From NCBI GenBank assembly GCA_035578905.1, contig JAQJVL010000047.1, positions 1,481,111-1,545,110 of the forward strand: 64,000 nt of DNA, written 5' to 3'. Positions 42,718 through 53,460 of this stretch are shown here, one piece after another. The notes under the pieces are model-generated. The model was not told the DNA's origin and did no database searches. It saw only the letters and a program-made list of their open reading frames with translations. Positions within the stretch are counted from its first letter, which is position 1. Each line of letters starts with the position of its first letter. This DNA comes from Stictocephala bisonia (Eukaryota; Arthropoda; Insecta; Hemiptera; Membracidae). The translations under genes were made by a program, and so were the position numbers.

Positions 42718-44150
42718 CTCACCTCCATTCTAAAAAATCTAATGACATAAATTATCTTTCGATGTGGCTGATTAAGTTATGTTATCAGCATATTTTATGC
42801 CCATTAACAATGTTAGTCAACCCTTATTTTTTAAATGGAACCTTTCCAAATTCTCTTAAGGCAGCAAAAGTTACACCAATATTTAAAAAAGGAGATCTAT
42901 ATTCAATAGATAATTTCAGGCCTATTTCTATTTTACTCGTGTTCAGTAAAATTTTCGAGAAAATTGTTCTGTCATGGTTGATGAACTTTTTTGAAAAACA
43001 CAATGTGCTTTCACAAAATCAGTTTGGTTTTAGGAAAGGTAAATCGACTACAGAAGCAGTTGTGAGCCTTGTCGATAAAATTGTCAGGGGCCTTAAAGGT
43101 CGCAAGCACACCCTAGGTGTATTCTTAGACCTTTCCAAGGTTTTCGACTGCGTTGACCACAGTATACTACTACAAAAAACTTGAGACGTATGGTATCAGA
43201 GGTGTTTCACCCCTGTGGTTAAAATCATTTTTGAACCATTGATCTCAGCAAGTCCAAATGTCAAACAAACTTCCAAAATCCAAACAGCTGAGTTAAGGGA
43301 TCCCCCAGGGATCAATACTCAGCCCACTTTTGTTCTTGATTTATGTCAATGATATTGGTTCATCGCTGCAGCATGGTCAACTCGTCCAATATGCCGATGA
43401 CACGACTCTTTGCTTTAGTGAAAACTGTAAAGAAAATCTAGAAATAAAAGTTTTCTTTGATTTGAAAAGTTGTAATCAGCATTTTAATATGCTGAACCTT
43501 AAAACAAATTTAACAAAATCACAGGTCATCAACTTTTGTTTGAGGCCCATTGATTTCGAAAGTAACCCCTCAGTGTTACTGGTGGACTCTGTGCTAGAAG
43601 AAGTGGAGTCCACTAAATTCCTTGGAATATACGTCGACAGAGGTTTTACATGGAATGACCATATAAATAGTGTATGCTCTAAATTATCCTCAGGCATTTA
43701 TGTACTGAGGACTCTCTCTTAATACTGCCCTATTCAGGTACTGATCACGGCATATTATGGTCTCATTTACCCTCACCTTTCGTATGGACTGGTGATTTGG
43801 GGAGGTGGTGTATATAGTGAATTCTTGAGAGGGTTTAGACTACAAAAGAAGGCAGTCCGAATTATTGCAAATTTAATGAGCAGAGAGTCGTGCAAACCAA
43901 TGTTCAAACAACTCAAGCTGTTGACTCTGCCTTGCTTGTATATTCTAGAAACAATTTTATATACAATCACTTTGATTTTTAAACCATGTTATTTAGTTCC
44001 AATCATCATATACTAGCCAATTAAAACAAACTGTACAACAATATACACCTTATAATTAGCTAGAAAGAAATATGAAGCAAAATATTTAAATTTGTTTCTT
44101 TTCGCAAGTTTCATAATTGAAATAACCAATTTTCACCTGTCCAAACATTC
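42718..44150 (+). mobile_element. 5'-truncated non-LTR retrotransposon between direct repeats
   Basis: Polymerase sequence begins abruptly at about 42718, directly at the end of direct repeat copy 1, and can be traced to about 44150. No endonuclease is present. The 3' flank (44158-44260) is a dispersed repeat also found at 20.1 kb. The position between two copies of an 0.85-kb repeat suggests insertion during or before the duplication. Confidence 0.78.
42735..44120 (+). pseudogene. Reverse transcriptase pseudogene with intact YADD
   Basis: The first frame (42762-43184) contains LKAAKVTPIFKKGD, NFRPISILLVFSKIFEKIV, FGFRKGKSTTEAV and the motif-A region GVFLDLSKVFDCVDHS. After a one-base shift near 43180 the next frame reads YGIRGVSPLWLKSFL, two stops, GIPQGSILSPLLFLIYVNDI, an intact QYADDT box (43388-43405), ESTKFLGIYVDRGFTWNDHI and SSGIYVLRTLS, a stop, then LIYPHLSYGLVIWG and LQKKAVRII. 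One frameshift and at least three stops inactivate it. It is better preserved than the other three copies and is closest in sequence to the remnant at 49.6-50.6 kb (VQYAD, FKKGD-like blocks). Confidence 0.87.
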
Positions 44151-44157
44151 TGTAGAG

Positions 44158-44262
44158 TAATATTTATGAGCTGGCTTGGATCTTAGTGCATCGCAGAATG
44201 GAAAAAGTAATAACCTCCAGACATTATTTACTGGGTTCTTAGCTATTTAAGACTGTGGTATT
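44158..44262 (+). repeat. Dispersed ~105-bp repeat, second copy
   Basis: AATATTTATGAGCTGGCTTG and AATGGAAAAAGTAATAACCT match 20109-20170. The repeat may be the 3' end of a longer interspersed element whose other end I could not define. Confidence 0.65.
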
Positions 44263-44647
44263 TTAATTTTGCAATACATCACTTCTTATTATATAAAGCT
44301 CAGTAGAAGCATTTCTGTGAACAATTATCTGGTATAGGCATTAAAACCACTTATATAGCAAGCAAAACCAATGTAAATAAAAACTTCAACTTCGTCTTAT
44401 AAACGATATATAATTATATTTATAATAATTAAAGCCATTTATTACTGTTTTATTTATCTAAAACACGTACTTAAGATTTAAACTCAATGTTTCAAATTAT
44501 CTTTAATTTCATGTCAAATATTGTGCATTACGTACAGCAGTTCACTTAAAATATTACTTTAATATCCCAATAACTTATCCTTCTTTATAGTAACAAGCTT
44601 GAATATTTTGTTTAGATATTAGTTGCGATATAACTCAACATTTTTGA

Positions 44648-44890
44648 TGAATTTAATGTTATAAGATGAAACAAACACTCCAGTAAATAGTTTTTTTAAA
44701 TTTTTTAGGCCTCTCGGTAACGGAGTTACCATCTTCAGAGACAAATACTAAATTAATATTGTTTACATAATACTATTATTTAGTTTTTGTGACTGAAGAT
44801 AGTAACTTCATTACCGAAAGGCCTAACATAAAAAAAAAAAAAAAAAAACTATTTACTGGAGTGTTTGTTTCATCTTATAACATTAAATTG
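44648..44890. repeat. ~100-bp-arm palindrome heading direct repeat copy 2
   Basis: ATTTAATGTTATAAGATGAA...AACACTCCAGTAAATAG at the left pairs with CTATTTACTGGAGTGTT...TTCATCTTATAACATTAAAT at the right, and the inner hammerhead-like motifs (44707-44738 and 44793-44824) extend the pairing. In copy 1 (41.87 kb) only the inner part is paired because its left flank differs. A run of 20 A (about 44829-44848) interrupts the right arm. Confidence 0.82.
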
Positions 44891-45532
44891 TATATCCATT
44901 AAGAAACGAGCTTGATGAATGTTACGTTTTTATAGAACTTTAGTACTATGTAAAAACAAACAATAATCTTATAAACACATTTTATAAAGAAATAATAAAA
45001 CAACTATAAAATTTTATGAGTGTACCATTAGAAAAAGAGTAAATACAATCTTCATTTTATTTAATAAAAACGATTATTTCCAAGTGTAACACTAAATTGA
45101 ATGCTTTAAGTCAGTATCCTCCAGCGTTAGCTTTGATCTCAAAGGCAACACACTGGCATATGTTTGTTTACTATAATTGAGTTTGTTTAATGCTAATTAA
45201 CCGACAATATAATTAATTATAACCACTTTGAACAGTTGTAATTACGGTATGTATGGCTTCAAATTATTACAAAAGAATCATATTTATTTTTCATTCTTGT
45301 GAAATTAGTATTTTCACAAGAACACTAATTAAATTATCATAAATTTTATGTTTGATCAATAAATTGAAAATCAAGATTTTTGATATTTTGAAGTTAGGCA
45401 AAGAAGATTAGTAAATCATTAAATTATTAAGTATCGTTTTAATTAATCATAATTAACTAGGTATATCTTACTTAACTTAATACATTATTTATCAATGACA
45501 TATATTCTAAAAATAGAAATTGGGAGAACACA
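44701..45532 (+). repeat. Direct repeat copy 2 (~830 bp)
   Basis: Same sequence as 41872-42716, ending AGAAATTGGGAGAACAC. It lacks the ATTATTAATT-containing stretch present in copy 1. No coding potential. Confidence 0.88.
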
Positions 45533-46040
45533 CTTTATGGCTGTTAAAATGATCTTTTGTTCCCTCAATAATTTATTTGAAAATGTAAAGGAATCACTTA
45601 TATATGTTTTTTTTTTCTAATTATTTCATGAAGACAACTATTACTTTAAATAAATATTTTTTAAATATAACTTTGAATTACTGTGTGAGGGTTATTATAT
45701 TTACTATTATACGATGCACTACGAGACAAATTCGCTCATAAATATTATTGTGCAGAATGTTTGGACGTATACAAATTTGTTAATTCAATAAAGAAAACAA
45801 TTCTGTTTTATTAAATATTTTAATTCAGCTTGATATGTTTACAAATTATAAGGCATTGTTGAACATTTTATTATTATTAATGCGACAGTTTGTATGATAA
45901 TCATTGTATCTAAAGTGAAAGGGTTTACATTCAGTGCAAATATAGGCTACGAGTTTACAGTAGATTAAGTAAAAGAAAACCACTTACTATAATAGGAGTA
46001 GTATAATTCTCTACGAATAAGTAAGTTGAGTTACTCTATA
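45533..46040. other. AT-rich spacer
   Basis: AT-rich DNA, nothing recognised. Confidence 0.45.
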
Positions 46041-46046
46041 TTCACA

Positions 46047-46212
46047 CCACTAGTAACTGACGCGCCCACCCTACATACACGATTGAGAGTCACAGTGGAG
46101 ATATAATGTTGATACGTATATTTATTTTCAGATAGATAAGCGTCTGATAGAGGCAATTTTATTGTGTCTTAGTATAAGAACGTCCTAGTAACGTAGGGAG
46201 GATGGGAGTCAT
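46047..46212 (-). repeat. Dispersed repeat, inverted partner of 41.54-41.70 kb
   Basis: Reverse-complement match to 41540-41705 (see that entry). The two copies bracket the 41.8-45.5 kb nested region. Confidence 0.72.
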
Positions 46213-47880
46213 AACACTTTTGTTCTATTAATAAGTAACCAGCTTCGTAAAAATAGAAAACTAATCTCATTAAATTAATTTTACAGGTATACCTACTGTT
46301 ATCAAGGCTGGAATAAGTGAATGAGTATATAATGAAACAAGTAGTGACAAGTGAATCTATTACGAAAATATGGCAATTTATTGTAACGGAAGTCCACATT
46401 TATTCAAAAACTGTATTAGAATTACCATTGGAAACTTCAAGTACATTAGAGCGTAGTCCTACCATAGAATGTGAATAAAGCCATGTTTACAGCCTCCCTA
46501 GTTATGAAGTATCTAACCTCCTCGCTATTACAAACACCGTTGTTTACGTTCTAACAGCTGTTGCAACTGTTTTGAATTAATTATTTACATTGGAAAAACT
46601 GTTACTTTTCGATTCATTTACATTCGATTCATTTCTCTCCATGTTATTCTTGTGGCCTAAAAACGTAATTTAAGGGCAATAAACGTACCTTTAGGATGAA
46701 AATATTGAAGAATTCAGATTTAAACCGTTTAAATTAGAGAAATAAGGGAGGAGTTGCGTTGATAAAAAACTACTTCACGTGTTACATAGAAGGATGTAGT
46801 TATTGACATTTTTATTTTCTAGAGGAGCAGGTTTTGGCTATGAGTGTGATTTACAACATTTTCAAAAATAAATGTATTAGATATTTGGGCAAATTTAATT
46901 TTCACACGCATAATGTAGCATCTTCCTCGTACTATTTATACTAGCAATATTACAGCTAAAATATGCAAATCAGGATAAACCTTAAAACTAAGATATGTTT
47001 TTAAATGTATTATCAAGTTATAGTGATAAAAAAGACTTATTATTATATGAAAGTATTCATACACGGGACAAAGAGAATAGGAGTCGATTAATATGATTAA
47101 GGAAAAAAAACACGAAAAAATGATTATATGGATTAACACGTTATCAAATATCTAGCATTTTAATATCAACAAGTGATAGCTATTCTAATTTATAGGTGTT
47201 GAGGTTTTTAAGTTTTGTTAGATTATTTGATAAATTTTACTGTTGAAAGGACAATATTTGCTTACAAGAAGAAAAATTAAAGGTGAAATATAATTTAAAT
47301 CCGCACATTGGATATTTTTAAAGTAACTTAGATGTTAATGTATAATTGAAAGCTTGAGTATATACCCCATTCTCTCCAGATAGTAGATTCTCTTCTATGC
47401 ATCTAGTATTGTATAGACGCTTGATGTTTGTAATGCCCTCAATCTGCTTTCGTCATCCCACGACTAGCATGATTGATGATTTTAACACTTCTAAAAGTTC
47501 AGTATAGTAACTAAACCGATTATAGAATTTGTTAAGCTAACTATTTTGCTGTAAATATCTCATGTTAATTAACCAGTTTTAAGTATATTGTCTTCATTAT
47601 CTGGTCTTAAGAATGTCATTATCGGGTTGGTTGCTGTCTTTGTACAAAAGGATACTCATATATATTTCTAATAAGTAACTTCAATTCCAGTTCTAAGATC
47701 TTAACAGTTATGATTAAAAGGTAATTGAATGAAATTGGATCACGTATAGTCTACGTTGTCATGATATATATAAAAAATATTAACTGTAATTCCTATTTAA
47801 AATCATACAACTGAAATTTATAAAATTTTACATACATTTTTGGTTAACACTAAAAGTAAGCAGAAGTATGTAACAAATCT
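46213..47880. other. AT-rich stretch, no gene seen
   Basis: AT-rich DNA in which minus-strand frames at 46169-46399 and 46936-47139 show no recognised motif. No array or fold found. Confidence 0.5.
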
Positions 47881-47889
47881 AACTATTCT

Positions 47890-48362
47890 ATGTTTGGTTT
47901 GTAATAATACATATTGTTTTTCCAGTTAAAGAGATGCATTTCCTATTTAGTTACTTACACATATCAGACAGTAGCATTCGTATTGAGTAGGACAAATACA
48001 ACTAAATTGATTAATACACTATAATGACAAACACAACAAAGAAAGGACGAGTAGTTCTACAGTAGCAGTAAATAAGTGATTTGTGATTTTTGGAGATATA
48101 TACCGTTCCCTTGACGGTAGAGTGTTAGTGAAACCAGAGCACGTAGGATAATCGTAAACCACGAATCTCCATTGTTCTTTTATACTTAGAATTCTGATCC
48201 ACCATATCCGTGTTAGTAGCTGATTCCAGACTTGTTACGTTTTTCTGATCCACAAATCTCTTGAGAGTAATACATTGCAGAAACCGGAACACGTATAGTG
48301 GGCCCGTATCACCCAGGCTTCCTTATGAGTTATAGTTTGGATACTCTGCTAGGCAGTATATG
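47890..48362 (+). repeat. Dispersed repeat, uninterrupted copy (empty site)
   Basis: This is one continuous copy of the repeat that is split at 33796/35465. The left half matches 33600-33790 and the right half matches 35480-35745 (for example AGCTGATTCCAGACTTGTTA and GCAGAAACCGGAACACGTAT). The junction lies around 48096-48110 (GGAGATATATACCGTTCCCT), with no foldback sequence. The repeat's own class is unknown, and it has no coding potential. Confidence 0.8.
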
Positions 48363-49585
48363 TTTTTAACTGCATTTTTGCAGTAGCAGCAAAAAATAAA
48401 TTATATATATACCTAATATATGGCGTTAAGATTAGAGGGTTATTTTTATTACGTGATGTTATCATTTATAGATTATCCTTTGGTATTTAACAATAGTAGT
48501 ATCAATCATAATCATACTTTTTTTATTATTGTTATAAGTTTCATTTAGTAATGTAGTTAAAATCATTATTTACTTTTTCATTATTTAGTATATTGTCAAT
48601 ACTATTATAATCCGTATTCAATTTTTAATAACATTGTTTAACACATTAGTGGACAAACTTGCACGCTTTGCATGCCAACCCAATACCTAACTCCTGTAAT
48701 GTTGTAATTTTTCATTACATTCCGTGCTTACAATGCTAAAAAATAACCTCTCATCGAGTTGGACCGTCTTAAGGTCTCTGCTTCAGTGGTTTTAGTAAAA
48801 AAACTGATATGAACAGTATTGGGGTATACAATTTCAACTTCATTTTATCTTTTTATTAAAACATATTTAATACCGTCTTAGTATAACAGTAAAAGGGTGT
48901 AAGGCATATCTCTTCCTCGTTTCATGGTCAAAAGTACTATTATAGTCATTGAGTAACTGACAAGTCAATGAAATTATGTGAAATAGCTTTTATTGCTTCT
49001 GACCACGTGTATATGTTTTGTAGCAAAGTATATACTATATAATTAATGATATAAAGACTAATAATAAATTAATTTATAGGATATTTATATATGTAACTAT
49101 AGCTAATAACAAAATTCGTGCACAGTTTATAGATGGGGGGGGGGGGGAAGTTAATTCATTCACAATGTCACATATTCATTCAAAACAAACAATCTTCTTA
49201 GACAGCAAGAAGAGGAACTGTCATTCAGGATTCCTCCCGATCTGTCTGCAAATTAGGGTTTTGCTATAAATTCACCCACAGAATAACAAGCAAGAGCCAC
49301 CAAGTAGCCTTTCAATCAAGACTTGAATTTGTTGAAATGTTGTTCCCTTTTAATATAATCTGAGAGAATGTTTAGGCCTGCTAGAGACGGTTTGTGTTCC
49401 GGAGCTGCTGTACGGGGCTGAGCCACTTTATATTAGTAACTACTTCTGGTTACATGTTAGTAGATGTCACTGCCTTGCGTTAAAACACAATAATTGTATA
49501 TAAAATAGTGTACGTTATCCAAAATGTAAAGGCAAGGGAGCGTTAGCAAATCTACTACCCTGAAGTTTACATCTGACTATCTGAC
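48363..49585. other. AT-rich stretch with a G13 run
   Basis: AT-rich DNA. A homopolymer of 13 G at 49135-49147 is unusual in this context and prone to sequencing error or quadruplex formation. No gene seen. Confidence 0.5.
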
Positions 49586-49589
49586 TTTC

Positions 49590-50640
49590 AATTTGTAAAT
49601 TATCTGGAGTGTTCTTTTTTGTAATCAAGTAGCAGCCAAGTAGTAAAGGTTTTTTAAAATATACCAGAGGCAAAGTTTTGTACAAACGTCGTTAATGTGG
49701 CTGATCTAGGTCAACGCCCTAACTAAGTGAACTCTCAGGAACTTTACAGAGTTTCTTTAACCAAGAAGGATGTCATCAACCATTATCAATGGCTTCAAGC
49801 AGCTTAACACTTAAACAAAAATTAGTGTAATTTGATTTTGAATGGTCAGTAGATAAATTTAATTTTAAAATTGTTGGACACAGCCATCAATATTAGTGAA
49901 TGCTTCAATTTCAAGTGCAGAAATGGCCTCTCAGCTTTGAAGCACAGTGTTGTACCGTCGGCATATTGAACAATATTTCCACTCAATACAGAAGAGCCTA
50001 CCTCATTAAAACTTGAACCAGGAAGAGAACTAAGCCTAAAATATACCCCTATAGGACTACTCAATGAAATCATTTACTATCAGAAAATTAATCACTGATT
50101 CGAACACATTGACCTCTGCCGTCCAAGTAGGATTTGAGCCACTAGTAAGGTAGACCACCAATGTCTTATCTGTAACGTTTTGTTAATAGACTTTTGTGAT
50201 TAACAAAATAACATGCATTAGAAAAGTCTAAAATGAAAAAAAATCTGTTGTCTATTTTCTAATCCGTCACTGGTGAAGCCGTTATTGGTTGACTTTCTAG
50301 GCCTAAGTCCAAATTAGTACTCACTCAAAATCTTCTGCTCTGATACTAAGACAATCAAGCAGACTAGAGAGAAATACATTTTCAAAAATTTTGCTTGCAG
50401 CTGGAACAATTGAAATAGGACAGTAGTTGTTAAATACAATCAGGTCCAACTTTTTAAATATCGAAACTACTTTTGCTTTATAAACTTTGAAGGAAACACC
50501 CATTTCGAATGAACAGTTTATTATTATCGTCAAATGGCAGATAATACTACTAGTACCCCTCTTAAAACCACGTTGAGACGCTATTAGTTTTCTCGGATGA
50601 CTTAGGTAGAAGGTTTGGACTCACCTGAGCCATTTCTGCT
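49590..50640 (-). pseudogene. Heavily decayed non-LTR reverse transcriptase remnant
   Basis: On the minus strand, 50533-50321 reads FKVYKAKVVSIFKKLDLIVF, NNYCPISIVPAASKIFENVF, the fingers region. A stretch with FRPRKSTNN-like and WLKSYLDGRGQCVRI-like sequence follows in shifting frames. 50073-49846 carries GNIVQYADGTTLCFKAE, where YADD has become YADG. A shifted tail near 49750-49650 reads VKFLRVHLVRALT and ISHINDVCTKL. The order is that of one element, but it has many stops and frameshifts. It resembles the 42.7-kb copy most closely. It is non-functional because of the YADG change and the breaks. Confidence 0.78.
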
Positions 50641-51790
50641 TCACAGCATCATAGACCGCAAAACCCGCTTCTCTTGGGGAGTATCAACGTTATGCGATTT
50701 TCTGTTTGAGTTCATCTGGGCAACAGTCGAAGAAAATTTATTCGATTTAGTTGCGACAGATTTTTGGTCATAGTATATATTAACTAATTGTATTAATACT
50801 TTGTATTAATTAATTGTAATAATTAATACAATATATAACTGGATTGGTTTCTTTGAAGATACTTTTTTGTTATTTATATAATCTTCCAAGTGGCTTTCGA
50901 AAAGTGTTTAGCACAAACAAAAGTCCAGTTGACTTATAGGGATTTGGCAGCCCTTATATCTTTGTTGTATTTATTAAAGCACCGTTTTAATAAAGGGTAG
51001 TCGAGTCGTTTAGCTAAGACTGAATTAAATTTCTACTTATCCCTAGAAATAAAGATACCAAGCGTTATCCAAGTATTCTACTTCCGTTTATTTAAAAAAA
51101 AAACTTGATTACCTAGTGGGCAGCAGGTCTTTACATGCTAGTTCAAACATGCGGTGAACGCATTATACATATCATCTGCGCTAGTAAACCGTCTATAGAC
51201 TCATTAGTCCTTCTTAAACCGTGTTTTGAACATTGTAACGTTATGTGGCCTAATAATTGTATTTGGCTTTTGTATTTATCGATTCAAGTTATTTAAGAAT
51301 TTGTCAAGTATTCTTGGCATGGTAATTATTATACTAAAATTATTAATATAATTTGTTTCCATTACAAAAGAGGAACCCTTCTGTATTGACAATGCAAGGT
51401 TGGTACTGTGTAGTCAGATACCAATATTGCGAAATTACTAATGGCCTTTGTAGTTTAGGGTTTGCCCACTATTATAGCGCACTTTAACCTCAAATACATA
51501 CAACATTTAATTGAATACCTCTGAACCTTTGAGCTTTAGTGTAGACAACCCGAGTCTACGGATTCAAATGTTGATACAACAAGCCTATGAATTAAATATG
51601 AAATAACCACGAGCATACGTATGTGTTTTTTCTTGAATATAGTTTAATCTATATCTTCTATTTTTAGTAAAGTTGTGTTATTTTGATACTCCTGCAGTTT
51701 AATGATGTAATTTATTTCAATTTAACAAACTCACAATGTCACATTACAACTAAAAAGAACTCATAGATTTAACTTTTAATTTTTTATTTT
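50641..51790. other. Unassigned AT-rich DNA
   Basis: Contains an AT-rich inverted repeat around 50765-50840 (TATATTAACTAATTG...CAATATATAAC type). No gene or array can be supported. Confidence 0.45.
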
Positions 51791-51794
51791 TTAA

Positions 51795-51965
51795 ACACTT
51801 CACTCACCAGTTTATCGGGGCCTGCAGGCCTGTGAGTGAAATTTATTCAATAAGTGAAATCCTGGCCGCTGCCTCAGTTATTGAAGTCCCGGCCGCTGCC
51901 TACGGCCGCTGCCGTAGTCCGAACCCTTAGCCACTGAGCCACCACACCAATAGTATTGAAGTAAG
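51795..51965 (-). repeat. tRNA-derived SINE-like repeat, copy 4, with internal GGCCGCTGCC repeats
   Basis: The minus strand reads GTGGTGGCTCAGTGGCTAAG (a good A box), TTCGGACTACGGCAGCGGCC, then a body with TTCACTCACAGGCCTGCAGG shared with the copies at 19.9 and 22.5 kb. On the plus strand CGGCCGCTGCC occurs two to three times between 51863 and 51915. The B box is lost in that region, apparently replaced by the local duplication. Confidence 0.65.
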
Positions 51966-53460
51966 TTTCATCTTAAGACTTGAATATGAATTTGAATGAA
52001 ATACATTTTATTTTAAAATAATGGAATAACGATGTTCCGTTATGATCCTAGCATTAATTGTAATGTAATCAGAATAGACTTTGACCTGTATACATATTCT
52101 ATAGATGTCTGTAAATCAACAAATTTAATTAATTAACTTTCGATAACAGCACTAACGGTTACATGAGTTAGGTACTAAAATACTGATCGATAAACAGCTA
52201 TAATAATCATGGAAAGAAAAGTTATGATATGGTTGTGAATTAACGGAAAAGATCAAAATTAACAAATTCTATACATGGAAGAATTCAGTAAACCATTCTG
52301 TAGAAGGTGTTACATTGCCTACCTATTCCCGAAGGCCTTGGAATGAAGAATATATAGGTAAGTACAAATATTGAACTATGTTTGAATCAAATACATCCAT
52401 ACCTGCATAGTATAAAATGTGTGGTATGGTGCTGATAATACTTTCAGATTGATGAGATATTTTGAATAGTGTTACGTCTCTAATGGCTGTTTCTACTCTA
52501 GCTTATATTAACCATGAACAATGTATTTTATGCCAGAACGTATAACAGATTATTTAAAAAATTTATGAGGCTATAATTTGTCTGCCAATAAACTAAATAA
52601 ATATTAATTTAAATCCTTTTAATGTAATGGTCCTTATACGATTTAATAGTTTCATTATTATTAGCATAACAGGTTTTGTATCAAATTTCATTTTGAGAGC
52701 AATTTGAAATAAAATACATTATTCCATAGACTGCAACCTGTCAACATCACAGACTGGTAGAAGAACACTCAATACAGGCACCTGGAAACGTTTTTTACAC
52801 CCAAAACCCGACAATATATATTGGAAATAATAAATATTACTGTCTTTAACACATAATTTAGTTTTTTGTAAAATTAAACTTTCACTATAAAAACTTATAC
52901 AAATTGTGAACTAACCTTATTGATTTATTCATTCATAAGACATCAATCATTAAGCTATGCATGTTTTAGAGCAATAATATTTGTAGAAAGATATGTTTGA
53001 AGAGTAAAGATTAGTTGTATTAATATTTTTTTCTATTAAAAGCGCTTTGATATCCATTTAAAAGTATCTTTTTATATGGTTTTTAAACATTTTGACTTTT
53101 TTCAATATTTACAACAAATATTTTCGTAACACAATAGTATTTATACAAAATTATTAAACAAGTTTAACAATAAAGTGTTGTTTGTTATCGTTAAAAGGCC
53201 AAAGCGAATACAACTAAAAATACAGAAGTTAATCCGTTTCTATATAAGTTAGGGTAAAACAAGTTGGCAGAAGACTTGTTACACTTGGGCTGAGGTTTTA
53301 AGAAATTAAGTGGGAAAACCAATCAATGGTAGTAATTAGTTGACACTTAGATTGCTTTAACACTACTAACTAAGTGTTCATATTATGAGTGAAATGGGAA
53401 GCCTAGAACCTATCATGGCCTATTGGTGTAGAGGTTGAATACGTTTAATAAACAAATATA
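51966..53460. other. AT-rich stretch, no gene seen
   Basis: AT-rich, stop-dense DNA ending in the TA that precedes the next foldback element. Nothing recognised. Confidence 0.5.

Noticed and set aside
41872..45532. LTR retrotransposon with 0.85-kb LTRs
   Set aside because: The enclosed polymerase is of non-LTR type and truncated; there is no gag, protease or integrase, and no primer-binding site or TG...CA ends were recognised.
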